Counted from the stretch's first letter, positions 1-7,520 are shown. The stretch: DNA of 9,563 nucleotides from Bacteroidota bacterium (GCA_023433225.1 JAEZDQ010000161.1:1-9563); one strand, 5' to 3'. Numbers and translations: made by a program. The notes: a model not told the origin generated them from the letters alone.

Positions 1-42
1 CGGAATTGTTTCCCGGACATGAATTGTTTTTTTATGAGCGAC

Positions 43-1170
43 TTAAATAAACTCATCAAAATTTTCCCTTGAGACAGCGGTGGTTGTATGCTGCGGATAA
101 GCACCCAGAAATGATTTCGGGAAACGCACTTTCTTATCTTTCCATTTGAATTCATACGCATTCAATATCCCGTCTTGTTCTTCGATATAGTCAATTTCAG
201 CTTGGTCATGTGTCCTCCAAAAATAGGTATTGACAAAATTTTGGGTATAAGAATTTTGCTTCAATCTTTCCGAAACTAAATAATTTTCCCATAGTGCGCC
301 TTTATCCAAACGCAATTCTAAATTCCCAAAATTACTAATCAATACATTTCGGATACCATTGTCATAAAAATAATACTTTTTCCCTTTCTTTATTTCATTC
401 CTCAAGTTCCGATTAAAAGCAGGCAATTTAAAAATCACAAATGTTTTTTCCAGTAAATCCAAATACTTTTCTACCGTGGCCGTATCTATATTCCCAACCG
501 TCTGAGCCAATTCATGATAATTTACTTCGTTTCCAACCTGCAATGCGATTGCCTTGAGCAATCGATCAACATGGCTTGGTTTTCTGACGCTATCAAGTTT
601 GAGAATGTCTTTGTATAAATAACTTTGTGCTATTTCTATTAAAACTTCTTTTTCCTTTCCGGGGTGATTAATGACTTCCGGATATGCGCCAAAAATCATA
701 CGTGTTTCTAAAAGCCTTTTGGCTTCCAAAAGAGAAGAATTTTCGACAATTTCCCGGAAACTTATCGGATAGAGATAAAAGGTGATTTTTCTTCCAGTCA
801 GAGCTTCAGCTGTATTGTTTTGCAAATCAAATGCTGACGATCCGGTCGCTATGATTTGAATTTCCGGATTGGTATCGTAAATTAACTTTAACTTCTTTCC
901 AATATCTCTAATCTGCTGAGCTTCATCTATGATGACAAGTTTATTTTGACTGCCGATTAATTGAAGAAGTTGTGTGCTTGTTTTGGCTGTTTCAAAAGCG
1001 GTCAAGATGTCTTCTTCATCTGCATTTAACCAAACAGTTGGAACTTCTGTTTCTTTAATCAATTCACGCAGTAAAGTTGTTTTCCCTACTTGCCTGGCAC
1101 CGATTAAAAGAATGACTTTACGTTGAAAACAAGCAGATAAAATCCGATTTTTGATAGTGCGATTTACCAT
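43..1170 (-). CDS. AAA ATPase with DUF4143 C-terminal domain (AAA_14/DUF4143 family)
   Basis: A 375-residue protein with the usual layout and length of this family. The N-terminal P-loop ATPase has Walker A GARQVGKTT at residues 24-32 and Walker B LVIIDEA at 78-84 (D82, E83). A sensor-like GSS follows at 110-112, then the family-typical TGRK..FYLYPISFRE stretch at 126-140. Residues about 203-250 look like a winged helix. The C-terminal part carries a PD-(D/E)XK-like set: E295 in LWENY, D327 in EIDYI, and E340-x-K342 in YEFKW. Members are abundant and scattered in Bacteroidota; their cellular role is poorly known, and a nuclease function is inferred only from residue pattern. The ATG at 1170 is the first in frame and lies just below a TATATTTG box. 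The gene is AT-rich: five 60-base lines I counted average about 34% GC, against about 48% for five lines in pheS and fabF. That suggests acquisition by transfer. It is intact, with no frameshift. Confidence 0.9.
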   Translation of the reverse strand: MVNRTIKNRILSACFQRKVILLIGARQVGKTTLLRELIKETEVPTVWLNADEEDILTAFETAKTSTQLLQLIGSQNKLVIIDEAQQIRDIGKKLKLIYDTNPEIQIIATGSSAFDLQNNTAEALTGRKITFYLYPISFREIVENSSLLEAKRLLETRMIFGAYPEVINHPGKEKEVLIEIAQSYLYKDILKLDSVRKPSHVDRLLKAIALQVGNEVNYHELAQTVGNIDTATVEKYLDLLEKTFVIFKLPAFNRNLRNEIKKGKKYYFYDNGIRNVLISNFGNLELRLDKGALWENYLVSERLKQNSYTQNFVNTYFWRTHDQAEIDYIEEQDGILNAYEFKWKDKKVRFPKSFLGAYPQHTTTAVSRENFDEFI

Positions 1171-1190
1171 ATCCTATAGTGTGTACAACT

Positions 1191-1198
1191 CAAATATA
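1191..1198 (-). promoter_or_regulatory. Candidate -7 box of the ATPase gene promoter
   Basis: The minus strand reads TATATTTG, an exact match to the Bacteroidota -7 consensus TAnnTTTG, 20 bases before the ATG at 1170. About 21 bases upstream, where a -33 element is expected, lies TTTA (1220-1223), which is part of an arm of the first TTTAGA-N6-TCTAAA dyad. The predicted leader is short, about 15 bases. Confidence 0.5.
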
Positions 1199-1205
1199 CT
1201 GAATA

Positions 1206-1287
1206 TTTAGATTATGGTCTAAAATTTAGGCGTATTTTTTAGAATACAATCTAAATATTAGGCGTATTTTTTAGATTTTCATCTTTG
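1206..1287. repeat. 32-bp tandem repeat with internal TTTAGA-N6-TCTAAA dyads
   Basis: Unit 1 is 1206-1237 and unit 2 is 1238-1269. Each starts with the dyad TTTAGA-N6-TCTAAA (1206-1223 and 1238-1255) and ends in a nearly identical 14-base tail containing TTAGGCGTATTT. The six-base centres differ (TTATGG and ATACAA) while the arms are identical. A third, decayed dyad starts in phase at 1270 (TTTAGA-N6-TCTTTG). Reading across units, an exact 18-base direct repeat occupies 1226-1243 and 1258-1275. The period of 32 bases is close to three helical turns, so sites would face the same side of DNA. The first dyad overlaps the -33 position of the ATPase promoter, so an operator array is the simplest reading. 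That function is inference. Confidence 0.75.
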
Positions 1288-1350
1288 AAATGGAGTGTTT
1301 TGATACGATTGACTCACAAAATATGAATTGTATTTTTATAAGAAGTTGGA

Positions 1351-2196
1351 TTAATCCGCGTGGATTTCCAGAATCAGGTATTTTCCGTTCACCGATTCGA
1401 ACACGATTTCTTTGATGAGATGGCCGGTTTTTATTTTCATCACGTGCTTGTTTTTCTGGAGCGGAATCACCCTTTCGCTTTCCTCATACATGTATGGATT
1501 TTGCGGGTCAACGGCTTCCAAACCGCGTGAGATTTGTCGAATCGTTACAAAAAATTTGGAATAATCTTTTTCGATTTCATTCTGCAATGACCTTTCGAAA
1601 GACAGGAATTGATCCCGATAATAAATTTCAGCATTCGGCATTAGAATTTCAGCTATCTGCTGATTGGCACCGGATTGCAGTATGTTCAGAATTTCAGAAA
1701 AAACCGGCAGATTTGCAGGAGTTTCCTTATTGTCATAAGAATTATCCGTGATTTTGATGCTTGATAAAACGCCATTTGTAATTTCCACATTCAAATCAGA
1801 TCCATAATTCCAAAGTTCAGTTTCTTCATCAATGGTCTGCTTGTAAATCATCGTGCCCAAAGCCGCTTCAACCGATGATTTGTTGTCACCAAAACGTAAA
1901 CCTTTATAACCGATTTCCACATCCGGATTTTTACCGGAAACCTGAATGGATTTGATGATTTTTGAATTATACGGATTAAACTCAAACACAATGTAAGCAC
2001 TCCTGTCAGGACTCAAGAGATAAATTTCATATTCGGCACCGTCGCCATACGTGCCCGAACGGAAAACTTCTTTGAATTCCATTTTCAACACATCACGCGA
2101 CTGGCCGGTCGCAAATCCGTAAAGCATTTGATCGCGGATTTGAGCAATTGATTGAATTGAAATGAATAGGAGAAAGAAAAATGCGAGCTTCTTCAA
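1351..2196 (-). CDS. Exported protein of unknown function, second cistron after pheS
   Basis: 281 residues, not recognised. Residues 1-18 are a signal peptide: two lysines, a hydrophobic run (LAFFFLLFISI), and SIA before Q19. That gives a mature N-terminal glutamine, common in Bacteroidota. There is no lipobox cysteine, so the product is probably periplasmic or secreted. Residues 99-114 (GLRFGDNKSSVEAALG) followed by strand-rich sequence to about 150 resemble the G.R.GD....V...LG pattern of small BamE/SmpA-like domains, but this is only a visual likeness. Residues about 160-281 form a second region ending in IVFESVNGKYLILEI, possibly an NTF2-like fold; I cannot confirm it. The start is TTG at 2194-2196: an in-frame stop at 2203-2205 excludes any upstream start, and the next ATG (codon 24) would lose the signal peptide. 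It lies 11 bases after the pheS stop with no terminator between, so cotranscription is likely. Confidence 0.8.
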   Translation of the reverse strand: MKKLAFFFLLFISIQSIAQIRDQMLYGFATGQSRDVLKMEFKEVFRSGTYGDGAEYEIYLLSPDRSAYIVFEFNPYNSKIIKSIQVSGKNPDVEIGYKGLRFGDNKSSVEAALGTMIYKQTIDEETELWNYGSDLNVEITNGVLSSIKITDNSYDNKETPANLPVFSEILNILQSGANQQIAEILMPNAEIYYRDQFLSFERSLQNEIEKDYSKFFVTIRQISRGLEAVDPQNPYMYEESERVIPLQKNKHVMKIKTGHLIKEIVFESVNGKYLILEIHAD

Positions 2197-2207
2197 TTTA
2201 AATCAAA

Positions 2208-3230
2208 TTAAAACAATTCACCTTTAAACTGCTCTAGAAAACGAATATCATTTTCGGTGTACATCCGGATGTCTCCGATCTGATACAATAACAAGGCAAT
2301 TCGTTCGATTCCCATACCGAACGCAAATCCGGTGAATTCTTCCGGGTCAATATTTACATTTTTCAAAACATTCGGGTCCACCATTCCGCAACCCATGATT
2401 TCCAGCCAACCGGTTCCTTTGGTCATCCGGTAATCGGTTTCGGTTTCCAGCCCCCAATAGACATCAACTTCTGCGCTGGGTTCCGTAAAAGGGAAATAAG
2501 ACGGACGTAAACGGATCTTTGATTTTCCGAAAAGTGCTTCCGTGAAATAGCTCAAAGTCTGCTTCAAATCGGCAAAAGATACATCCTTGTCAATGTAAAG
2601 TCCTTCAATTTGATGGAACATCATATGGGAACGGGAAGAAATCGCTTCATTCCGGTAAACCCTTCCCGGTGACAGGATTCTGATTGGTGGCCGGTTTTCT
2701 TCCATGTAACGGATTTGAACGGAGGAAGTATGCGTACGCAAAACGATATCCGGATTTTGTTCGATGAAAAACGTATCCTGCATATCACGCGCCGGATGGT
2801 GCTCGGGAAGGTTCAATGCGGTAAAATTGTGCCAATCGTCCTCAATTTCCGGGCCGTCCGAAAGTATAAAACCAATTCTTGAAAATATATCGACAATTCT
2901 GTTTTTTACAATATTAATCGGATGTCTTGAACCCAAATCCGTAGTTTGCCCGGGGCGCGTCAAATCCAGTTCAGGTTTGGTTTCACCTGTTCCGGAAAAA
3001 GATTCGTTGAGCGATTTTACTTTTTCAGCTGCAGCCGTTTTAAGTTGGTTGACCAAGAGTCCGAATTCTTTTTTCTGATCGTTCGGAACCGATTTAAATT
3101 CGGTAAACAAATCATTCAAAATCCCTTTTTTTCCGAGGAATTGAATACGGAAAGCCTCTACTTCAGCAGGAGTTTGGGCGGTAAATTGATTTACTGTTTC
3201 AATGTAATTTTTGATTTGCTCGATCATCAT
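2208..3230 (-). CDS. pheS: Phenylalanine--tRNA ligase alpha subunit
   Basis: A 340-residue class II aminoacyl-tRNA synthetase subunit, close to the bacterial norm (E. coli 327). With PheT it forms the cytoplasmic alpha2-beta2 enzyme that charges tRNA-Phe. Residues 1-85 are the N-terminal coiled-coil arm that contacts tRNA. The catalytic core begins near RHPINIVKNRIVDIF (102-116). Motif 2 is GRVYRNE...FHQIEG (189-210), the phenylalanine pocket includes FPFTEPSAEVDV (246-257) and GWLEIMGCGMV (274-284), and motif 3 is GFAFGMGIERIALL (301-314). All key residues look intact. The start is the ATG at 3228-3230; a second ATG follows immediately and cannot be excluded. pheT is not adjacent. A secreted unknown follows 11 bases downstream. 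The 92-base gap from pyk holds a candidate promoter, so pheS is probably expressed independently of the upstream cluster. Confidence 0.97.
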   Translation of the reverse strand: MMIEQIKNYIETVNQFTAQTPAEVEAFRIQFLGKKGILNDLFTEFKSVPNDQKKEFGLLVNQLKTAAAEKVKSLNESFSGTGETKPELDLTRPGQTTDLGSRHPINIVKNRIVDIFSRIGFILSDGPEIEDDWHNFTALNLPEHHPARDMQDTFFIEQNPDIVLRTHTSSVQIRYMEENRPPIRILSPGRVYRNEAISSRSHMMFHQIEGLYIDKDVSFADLKQTLSYFTEALFGKSKIRLRPSYFPFTEPSAEVDVYWGLETETDYRMTKGTGWLEIMGCGMVDPNVLKNVNIDPEEFTGFAFGMGIERIALLLYQIGDIRMYTENDIRFLEQFKGELF

Positions 3231-3247
3231 TCAAGGATTTGGAAATG

Positions 3248-3255
3248 CAAATTTA
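3248..3255 (-). promoter_or_regulatory. Candidate -7 box of the pheS promoter
   Basis: The minus strand reads TAAATTTG, an exact TAnnTTTG match, 17 bases before the pheS ATG at 3230. A TTTG at 3278-3281 lies 22 bases upstream of the box and could be the -33 element, slightly far apart. This would give a very short leader. I see no stem with a T-run after pyk, so read-through from the upstream cluster may also occur. Confidence 0.45.
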
Positions 3256-3322
3256 GATTTTTCAATCTGAATCCTGCCAAATTCAACTGTTATAAATGAA
3301 TCTTTTAAAAATGGAATCAAAT

Positions 3323-4762
3323 CTAAACCGTGGTCAAACGCACCGTATTGGTCATTCCTTTTTCAAAAACCGGCATGGCATTCAGGTTGATGATATAATC
3401 GCCATATTCCACAAATCCTTTATCCTTCGCGATTTTATTAACTTCAATCACCGTTTCATCCGTGCTTTTGTCACCTCCTTCATAATAAACGGCCTTGACG
3501 CCCCACAATAAATTCAGCCTGCGTATAATCTTTTGGTTGGGCGTAAACACCAGAATATAAGCCAACGGCCTGTAAGAAGAAATCTGGAATGCGGTATAAC
3601 CCGAATAAGTCAGCGTTGAAATGGCTTTGGCTCCAGTGAGTTTGACCATTTCTGCAGCGTTGTAACAAACGATTTTGGTAACGAAGCGCTCATTTTTGTT
3701 GTTGGGTCGCAACGTGGGAACTTTGATCAGTTCAGAATTTTCAACGGTCTGAAGAATTTTGGTCATGGTTTCAATCACTTGAACGGGGTACCGGCCTACG
3801 GAAGTCTCACCGCTGAGCATTACTGCATCCACACCGTCAAAAACCGCGTTGGCAACGTCGTTTACTTCAGCTCTTGTTGGCGTTAAGCTCGTCATCATAC
3901 TTTCCATCATTTGCGTCGCAACAATAACCGGAATCCTCGCTAATTTTGCTTTGGCAATCAATTGTTTCTGATTTTGGGGAACGACTTCCATCGGCAATTC
4001 CACACCCAAATCACCACGGGCAACCATTAGGCCATCGACTACTTTAATGATTTCGTCAATGTTTTCCAATGCTTCGGGTTTTTCTATTTTGGCTATAACC
4101 GGTATTTTGTATTCCGCATGTTTGTCGATAATCGCCTGAAGATCCAATACATCCTGAGCCGTTCTTACAAATGACAAAGCAATCCAGTCTACGTCCTGTT
4201 CAATGGCGAATAAGGCATCTTCCATGTCTTTCTCTGTGAGTGCCGGAAGCGAAATGTGTGTATTGGGGAGGTTCACGCCTTTGTTCGATGACAGCGGGCC
4301 ACCTTGAATCACTTCTGCCCTTACTTCATCTTTGCGATTGGTATGAATGACTTTTAGGATTAATTTCCCGTCATCAATGAGAATGTTTTCGCCTTCTTTC
4401 ACATCACGCGGGAACTGTTTATAGGTCATATAAACCTTTTCTTTGGTTCCCATTATTTTTTCATTCGTAAATTTCAGGATATCGCCTTCATTGAGAAAAG
4501 CACCCTCTTCCACGGCACCTACTCGAAGTTTCGGGCCTTGCAAATCGGCCAAAGTAGCGACGTTGTAACCGTATTTTTCATTGAGCGAACGGATGGTTTG
4601 GATCTTCTGTTTTACGTCTTCGTAATTCGCATGGGAGAAATTTATTCTAAAAACATCCACCCCTCTGTCCATCATGGATTTAAGCGTTTCTTCATCGTCT
4701 GTCGAAGGGCCGAGTGTAGCGACTATTTTTGTTTTTTTAAGGTATTTTGGATTGTAATTCAT
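3323..4762 (-). CDS. pyk: Pyruvate kinase
   Basis: Converts phosphoenolpyruvate and ADP to pyruvate and ATP, the last step of glycolysis. It has 479 residues from the ATG at 4760-4762. Domain A opens with KKTKIVATLGPS (9-20) and carries FRINFSHA (38-45). LQGPKLRVG (74-82) leads into the lid domain B. The catalytic stretch is IAKIEKPEAL (223-232; K225 catalytic, E227 metal ligand), then VARGDLGVE (247-255; D251 metal ligand) and VATQMMESM (281-289). Domain C runs from about 355 to the end. An ATG two codons earlier (4766-4768) is an equal alternative. The frame stays open up to an ATG at 4877-4879, but that extension overlaps the preceding gene by about 100 bases and looks unlike any pyruvate kinase N-terminus, so I rejected it. 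It lies 14 bases (8 from the alternative start) after the IPExxxVDY-family gene, consistent with one operon. Confidence 0.97.
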   Translation of the reverse strand: MNYNPKYLKKTKIVATLGPSTDDEETLKSMMDRGVDVFRINFSHANYEDVKQKIQTIRSLNEKYGYNVATLADLQGPKLRVGAVEEGAFLNEGDILKFTNEKIMGTKEKVYMTYKQFPRDVKEGENILIDDGKLILKVIHTNRKDEVRAEVIQGGPLSSNKGVNLPNTHISLPALTEKDMEDALFAIEQDVDWIALSFVRTAQDVLDLQAIIDKHAEYKIPVIAKIEKPEALENIDEIIKVVDGLMVARGDLGVELPMEVVPQNQKQLIAKAKLARIPVIVATQMMESMMTSLTPTRAEVNDVANAVFDGVDAVMLSGETSVGRYPVQVIETMTKILQTVENSELIKVPTLRPNNKNERFVTKIVCYNAAEMVKLTGAKAISTLTYSGYTAFQISSYRPLAYILVFTPNQKIIRRLNLLWGVKAVYYEGGDKSTDETVIEVNKIAKDKGFVEYGDYIINLNAMPVFEKGMTNTVRLTTV

Positions 4763-4776
4763 ATTCATTTGTATTT

Positions 4777-5226
4777 TTAAAAGACCAACCGATTGATTGT
4801 TTTGATTTTTGTCGGTTCGAGCCTTGTGATTTTTTGGAGAAATGTATTTTCCCTTAAGGGGAGGGAACCATCCGGGCAAATCCGGAGAAAATAATTATAA
4901 GCGGTATGCTGTGGAATCAAAGCCGGAACTACGTCAAAAAGATTGGACAAGTTACTCAAATCTTCCGTAGGGTTCAGTATGTATGCGGCATTTTTAACGA
5001 TATGGTAACAAATTTGGCTTTCTTCATTTTCCCATTCATAAATCGGATAGTAAGCGATTTGTCTTTCATACAAGACGTCCAAATCCTTTATGCGTCTAAA
5101 CCGGGTGTGAAAGTTCAGGTTGATGTTGTAAATAAACTGGGTCGGGTCTGAATAAGCGGTTGCGATTCCGTACAATTGAAAATCAATAAATTCGGATTCA
5201 TCTATGAGCAATGTTTTGGCTGCCAT
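4777..5226 (-). CDS. IPExxxVDY-family protein (function unknown)
   Basis: 149 residues with no signal peptide or membrane segment, so probably cytoplasmic. Position between rnc and pyk is the hallmark location of the Bacteroidota IPExxxVDY family, whose name comes from a C-terminal motif. Here the motif region is ALIPQHTAYNYFLRI (102-116), so the core reads IPQHTAYNY: isoleucine, proline and the final tyrosine are kept, but E is Q, V is Y and D is N. The overall pattern supports membership: an N-terminal acidic strand, then a strand-rich middle with YYPIYEWENEE and YHIVKN, then NLFDVVPALIPQ. No function is established for the family. The ATG at 5224-5226 directly follows the rnc stop (TAAATG, no gap), which suggests translational coupling. 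Family assignment rests mainly on context plus the partial motif. Confidence 0.82.
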   Translation of the reverse strand: MAAKTLLIDESEFIDFQLYGIATAYSDPTQFIYNINLNFHTRFRRIKDLDVLYERQIAYYPIYEWENEESQICYHIVKNAAYILNPTEDLSNLSNLFDVVPALIPQHTAYNYFLRICPDGSLPLRENTFLQKITRLEPTKIKTINRLVF

Positions 5227-5988
5227 TTACAGAACGTTTTCCATCTTTTTCTGCAAGAAGTAAAAAGCGCGTTTGGAAGCATTTTCTTCTGCCCTCTTTT
5301 TGGATGTTCCCCTTCCTTTGGCGATTACTTTTTCATTCATCCGGATGACCGAAACAAAAACGGTCAGGTCTTCCGCATTTTCTTCTTCAAAAGTATTGAA
5401 GTTGATTCGGTTTTTGGTCTTTTGACCCCATTCGAGAATCAAACTTTTGTGGCTGGCAATGGTCTTTTCGAGCCGTTCTAAATCTACGTGGTTTTCAATG
5501 ATTTTTTGGAAAATAAAATCTGCCGTCCGGTTATAACCCTGGTCCAAGTAAACCGCGCCGATTAAAGCTTCTACCAAGTCACCATTGATATCCTCTCCTA
5601 AATTGGGGTTGGAGGAAGGTTGCAAACGCTCCTGCAATTTCATTTGTTTGCCGATGCTGTTTAATTGGTTTCTCGAAACAATTTTGGAACGCATTTTCGT
5701 CAAATATCCTTCTTGTTTATAAGGCGCTTCCTGAAATATGAAAACAGCAATAATCAATCCTAAAACAGCATCACCGAGGAACTCCAACCGTTCAAAATTC
5801 ATATCGTTTCCGCTCTCATCTTTCACTTGGGCAGAACGGTGGATGAATGCTTCTTTGTACAACGAAAGGTTTCCGGGTGGAAAGCCCAGAATTCCGGTCA
5901 GGAAATCTTTGAATTCCCGATCCGTTGAATCAGAAATTTCAATTTCCTTCTTTTTATTGAAGTTTATAAATTTATCCCAAAAGAGCAT
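5227..5988 (-). CDS. rnc: Ribonuclease III
   Basis: Double-strand-specific endoribonuclease that cuts rRNA precursors and structured mRNAs in the cytoplasm. It has 253 residues, slightly longer than E. coli (226) because of an N-terminal extension of about 25 residues, as is usual in this phylum. The nuclease domain has the signature NFERLEFLGDAVL (64-76), with E66, E69 and D73 matching E. coli E38, E41 and D45. GDLVEALIGAVYLD (136-149) supplies D137 and E140, matching D114 and E117. The double-stranded RNA-binding domain runs from about 178 (SHKSLILEWGQK) to 248, ending in the typical GRGTSKKRAEENASKRAF. The ATG at 5986-5988 lies 3 bases after the fabF stop, and the stop codon abuts the next gene. 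It therefore sits inside the fatty-acid cluster transcript, a common arrangement in bacteria. Confidence 0.96.
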   Translation of the reverse strand: MLFWDKFINFNKKKEIEISDSTDREFKDFLTGILGFPPGNLSLYKEAFIHRSAQVKDESGNDMNFERLEFLGDAVLGLIIAVFIFQEAPYKQEGYLTKMRSKIVSRNQLNSIGKQMKLQERLQPSSNPNLGEDINGDLVEALIGAVYLDQGYNRTADFIFQKIIENHVDLERLEKTIASHKSLILEWGQKTKNRINFNTFEEENAEDLTVFVSVIRMNEKVIAKGRGTSKKRAEENASKRAFYFLQKKMENVL

Positions 5989-5991
5989 GCC

Positions 5992-7239
5992 TTATATTTT
6001 CTTGAACACTACACAAGCGTTGTGTCCTCCAAATCCAAATGTATTGCTCATGGCTATATTGACTTCCCTCGATTTTGCTTTGTTAAATGTAAAGTCCAAT
6101 CGGGGATCTAAATTTTCGTCATCCGTAAAATGGTTGATCGTCGGTGGTACCGAATTATGCATAATGGCACCTACAACCGCTACCGATTCAATCGCACCTG
6201 CTGCACCCAACAAATGTCCGGTCATGGACTTGGTTGAATTGATTTGTATTTGGTAGGCGTGTTCACCAAATAATTTTTCAATGGCTTTTGATTCGGCGAT
6301 GTCACCCAAAGGTGTAGAAGTCCCGTGCATATTGATGTGGTCTACTTCATCTATACCGACTCCGGCATCTTGCAGTGCGTTCTTCATCACGTTGTACGCA
6401 CCTAAACCTTCCGGATGCGGTGCGGTCAAGTGATAAGCATCTGCGGACATTCCGCCGCCAATGAGTTCTGCATAGATTTTCGCGCCTCGGGCTTTTGCGT
6501 GTTCGTATTCTTCCAAAATAATAGAAGCACTTCCTTCGCCCATCACAAATCCATCACGGTCTTTGTCAAAAGGGCGTGATGCTGTTTTGGGATCGTCATT
6601 TCTGACAGAAAGTGCGTGCATGGAGTTGAATCCGCCAATGCTCGATGCGGTTACTGCTGCTTCCGAACCACCTGCGACAATGACATCGGCTTTGCCCAAT
6701 TGAATGAGCATCAAAGAGTCAATCAATGCATTGGTAGAAGACGCGCAAGCCGAAACCGTAGTATAATTAGGCCCCATAAATCCAAATTCCATGGAAATAT
6801 GGCCCGGCGTAATGTCTGCAATCATTTTGGGAATGAAAAACGGATTGAACCTCGGGGTTCCGTTTCCGGTCGCGAAAGCGGTTACCTCTTCTTCAAAAGT
6901 TTTGATTCCGCCGATTCCCGAGCCCCATATAACGCCGACTCTTTGTTTGTTTACTCCGGATTCCAGCAGGCCGCTGTTCTTTACTGCTTCCCGAGCTGCT
7001 ACAATCCCCAATTGCCCGCACCTGTCCATCTTCCGTGCCTCTTTGCGTTCAAAATGGTCTTCCGGATTGAAATTTTTCACTTCACAGGCGAAGCGGGTTT
7101 TGAATAATTCAGGATCGAACAAGGTGATGGGTGCCGCTCCGCTGACTCCATTGGTCAATGCTTCCCAATATTCGGGAAATGTATTGCCTATGGGCGTGAG
7201 CGCACCTATACCTGTAACTACAACTCTTTTTAATTCCAT
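5992..7239 (-). CDS. fabF: 3-oxoacyl-[acyl-carrier-protein] synthase II
   Basis: Condenses malonyl-ACP with acyl-ACP in fatty acid elongation (type II system, cytoplasm). It has 415 residues, the standard length. It opens with RVVVTGIGALTPIGN (5-19). The nucleophile is Cys165 in TVSACASSTNALIDS, followed by His305 in NMHGTSTPLGD, Lys337 in NSTKSMTGHLLGAAGA and His342 in the same motif. That is the Cys-His-His set with the conserved lysine expected for FabF/KAS II. The C-terminal loop SNTFGFGGHN (398-407) holds the gate phenylalanine. A proper N-terminal ATG at 7237-7239 lies 16 bases after the acpP stop. It directly follows its substrate carrier gene and precedes rnc by 3 bases, so one operon is likely. 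FabB is a close relative, but the acpP linkage favours FabF. Confidence 0.97.
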   Translation of the reverse strand: MELKRVVVTGIGALTPIGNTFPEYWEALTNGVSGAAPITLFDPELFKTRFACEVKNFNPEDHFERKEARKMDRCGQLGIVAAREAVKNSGLLESGVNKQRVGVIWGSGIGGIKTFEEEVTAFATGNGTPRFNPFFIPKMIADITPGHISMEFGFMGPNYTTVSACASSTNALIDSLMLIQLGKADVIVAGGSEAAVTASSIGGFNSMHALSVRNDDPKTASRPFDKDRDGFVMGEGSASIILEEYEHAKARGAKIYAELIGGGMSADAYHLTAPHPEGLGAYNVMKNALQDAGVGIDEVDHINMHGTSTPLGDIAESKAIEKLFGEHAYQIQINSTKSMTGHLLGAAGAIESVAVVGAIMHNSVPPTINHFTDDENLDPRLDFTFNKAKSREVNIAMSNTFGFGGHNACVVFKKI

Positions 7240-7255
7240 AAAGTGGAATAAAGAT

Positions 7256-7492
7256 TTACTTATTTAAGTCTTCGATGTATTGAACCGCTTGACCAACTGT
7301 AGAAATTTTTTCTGCTTGGTCGTCCGGAATTTGAATGTCGAATTCTTTTTCGAATTCCATAATTAATTCTACCGTATCCAGAGAATCGGCTCCTAAATCA
7401 TTTGTAAAGCTTGCTTCTAAAGTTACTTCACTTTCATCAACGCCTAATTTGTCAACGATGATTGCTTTAACTCTTGATGTAATGTCAGACAT
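7256..7492 (-). CDS. acpP: Acyl carrier protein
   Basis: 78 residues, the usual length. It is an acidic four-helix carrier with the phosphopantetheine attachment Ser37 in GADSLDTVEL. The prosthetic group is added by a holo-ACP synthase not present here. Growing acyl chains ride on it through FabF and the other elongation enzymes. The frame remains open to an ATG at 7568-7570, but the added 26 residues (rich in K, F and C) do not resemble any ACP. They would also run through the candidate promoter, so the start is the ATG at 7490-7492, giving MSDITSRVKAIIVDKLG. The leader before it is A-rich with no Shine-Dalgarno sequence. It is the first gene of the acpP-fabF-rnc cluster and probably sets the expression level of the following genes. 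Confidence 0.97.
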   Translation of the reverse strand: MSDITSRVKAIIVDKLGVDESEVTLEASFTNDLGADSLDTVELIMEFEKEFDIQIPDDQAEKISTVGQAVQYIEDLNK

Positions 7493-7520
7493 AATAATTG
7501 TTTTAATTGTTTTGATTTGG

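Noticed and set aside
1..42. Short stem GGAA/TTCC beyond the ATPase gene stop
   Set aside because: A 4-bp stem without a T-run in the right place is not a credible terminator; nothing else is visible in these 42 bases.
3252..3271. TTTAGA...TCTGAA near the pheS promoter, resembling the ATPase upstream dyads
   Set aside because: The spacing is 8 rather than 6 bases, one arm is mismatched and the shared tail is missing; likely chance in AT-rich DNA.
4763..4879. N-terminal extension of pyruvate kinase to an upstream ATG at 4879
   Set aside because: It overlaps the preceding gene by about 100 bases and does not look like a pyruvate kinase N-terminus; the ATG at 4762 (or 4768) gives the family's normal start.
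6616..7267. Long plus-strand open frames opposite fabF
   Set aside because: They are antisense shadows of a strongly conserved gene and show no recognisable domain.
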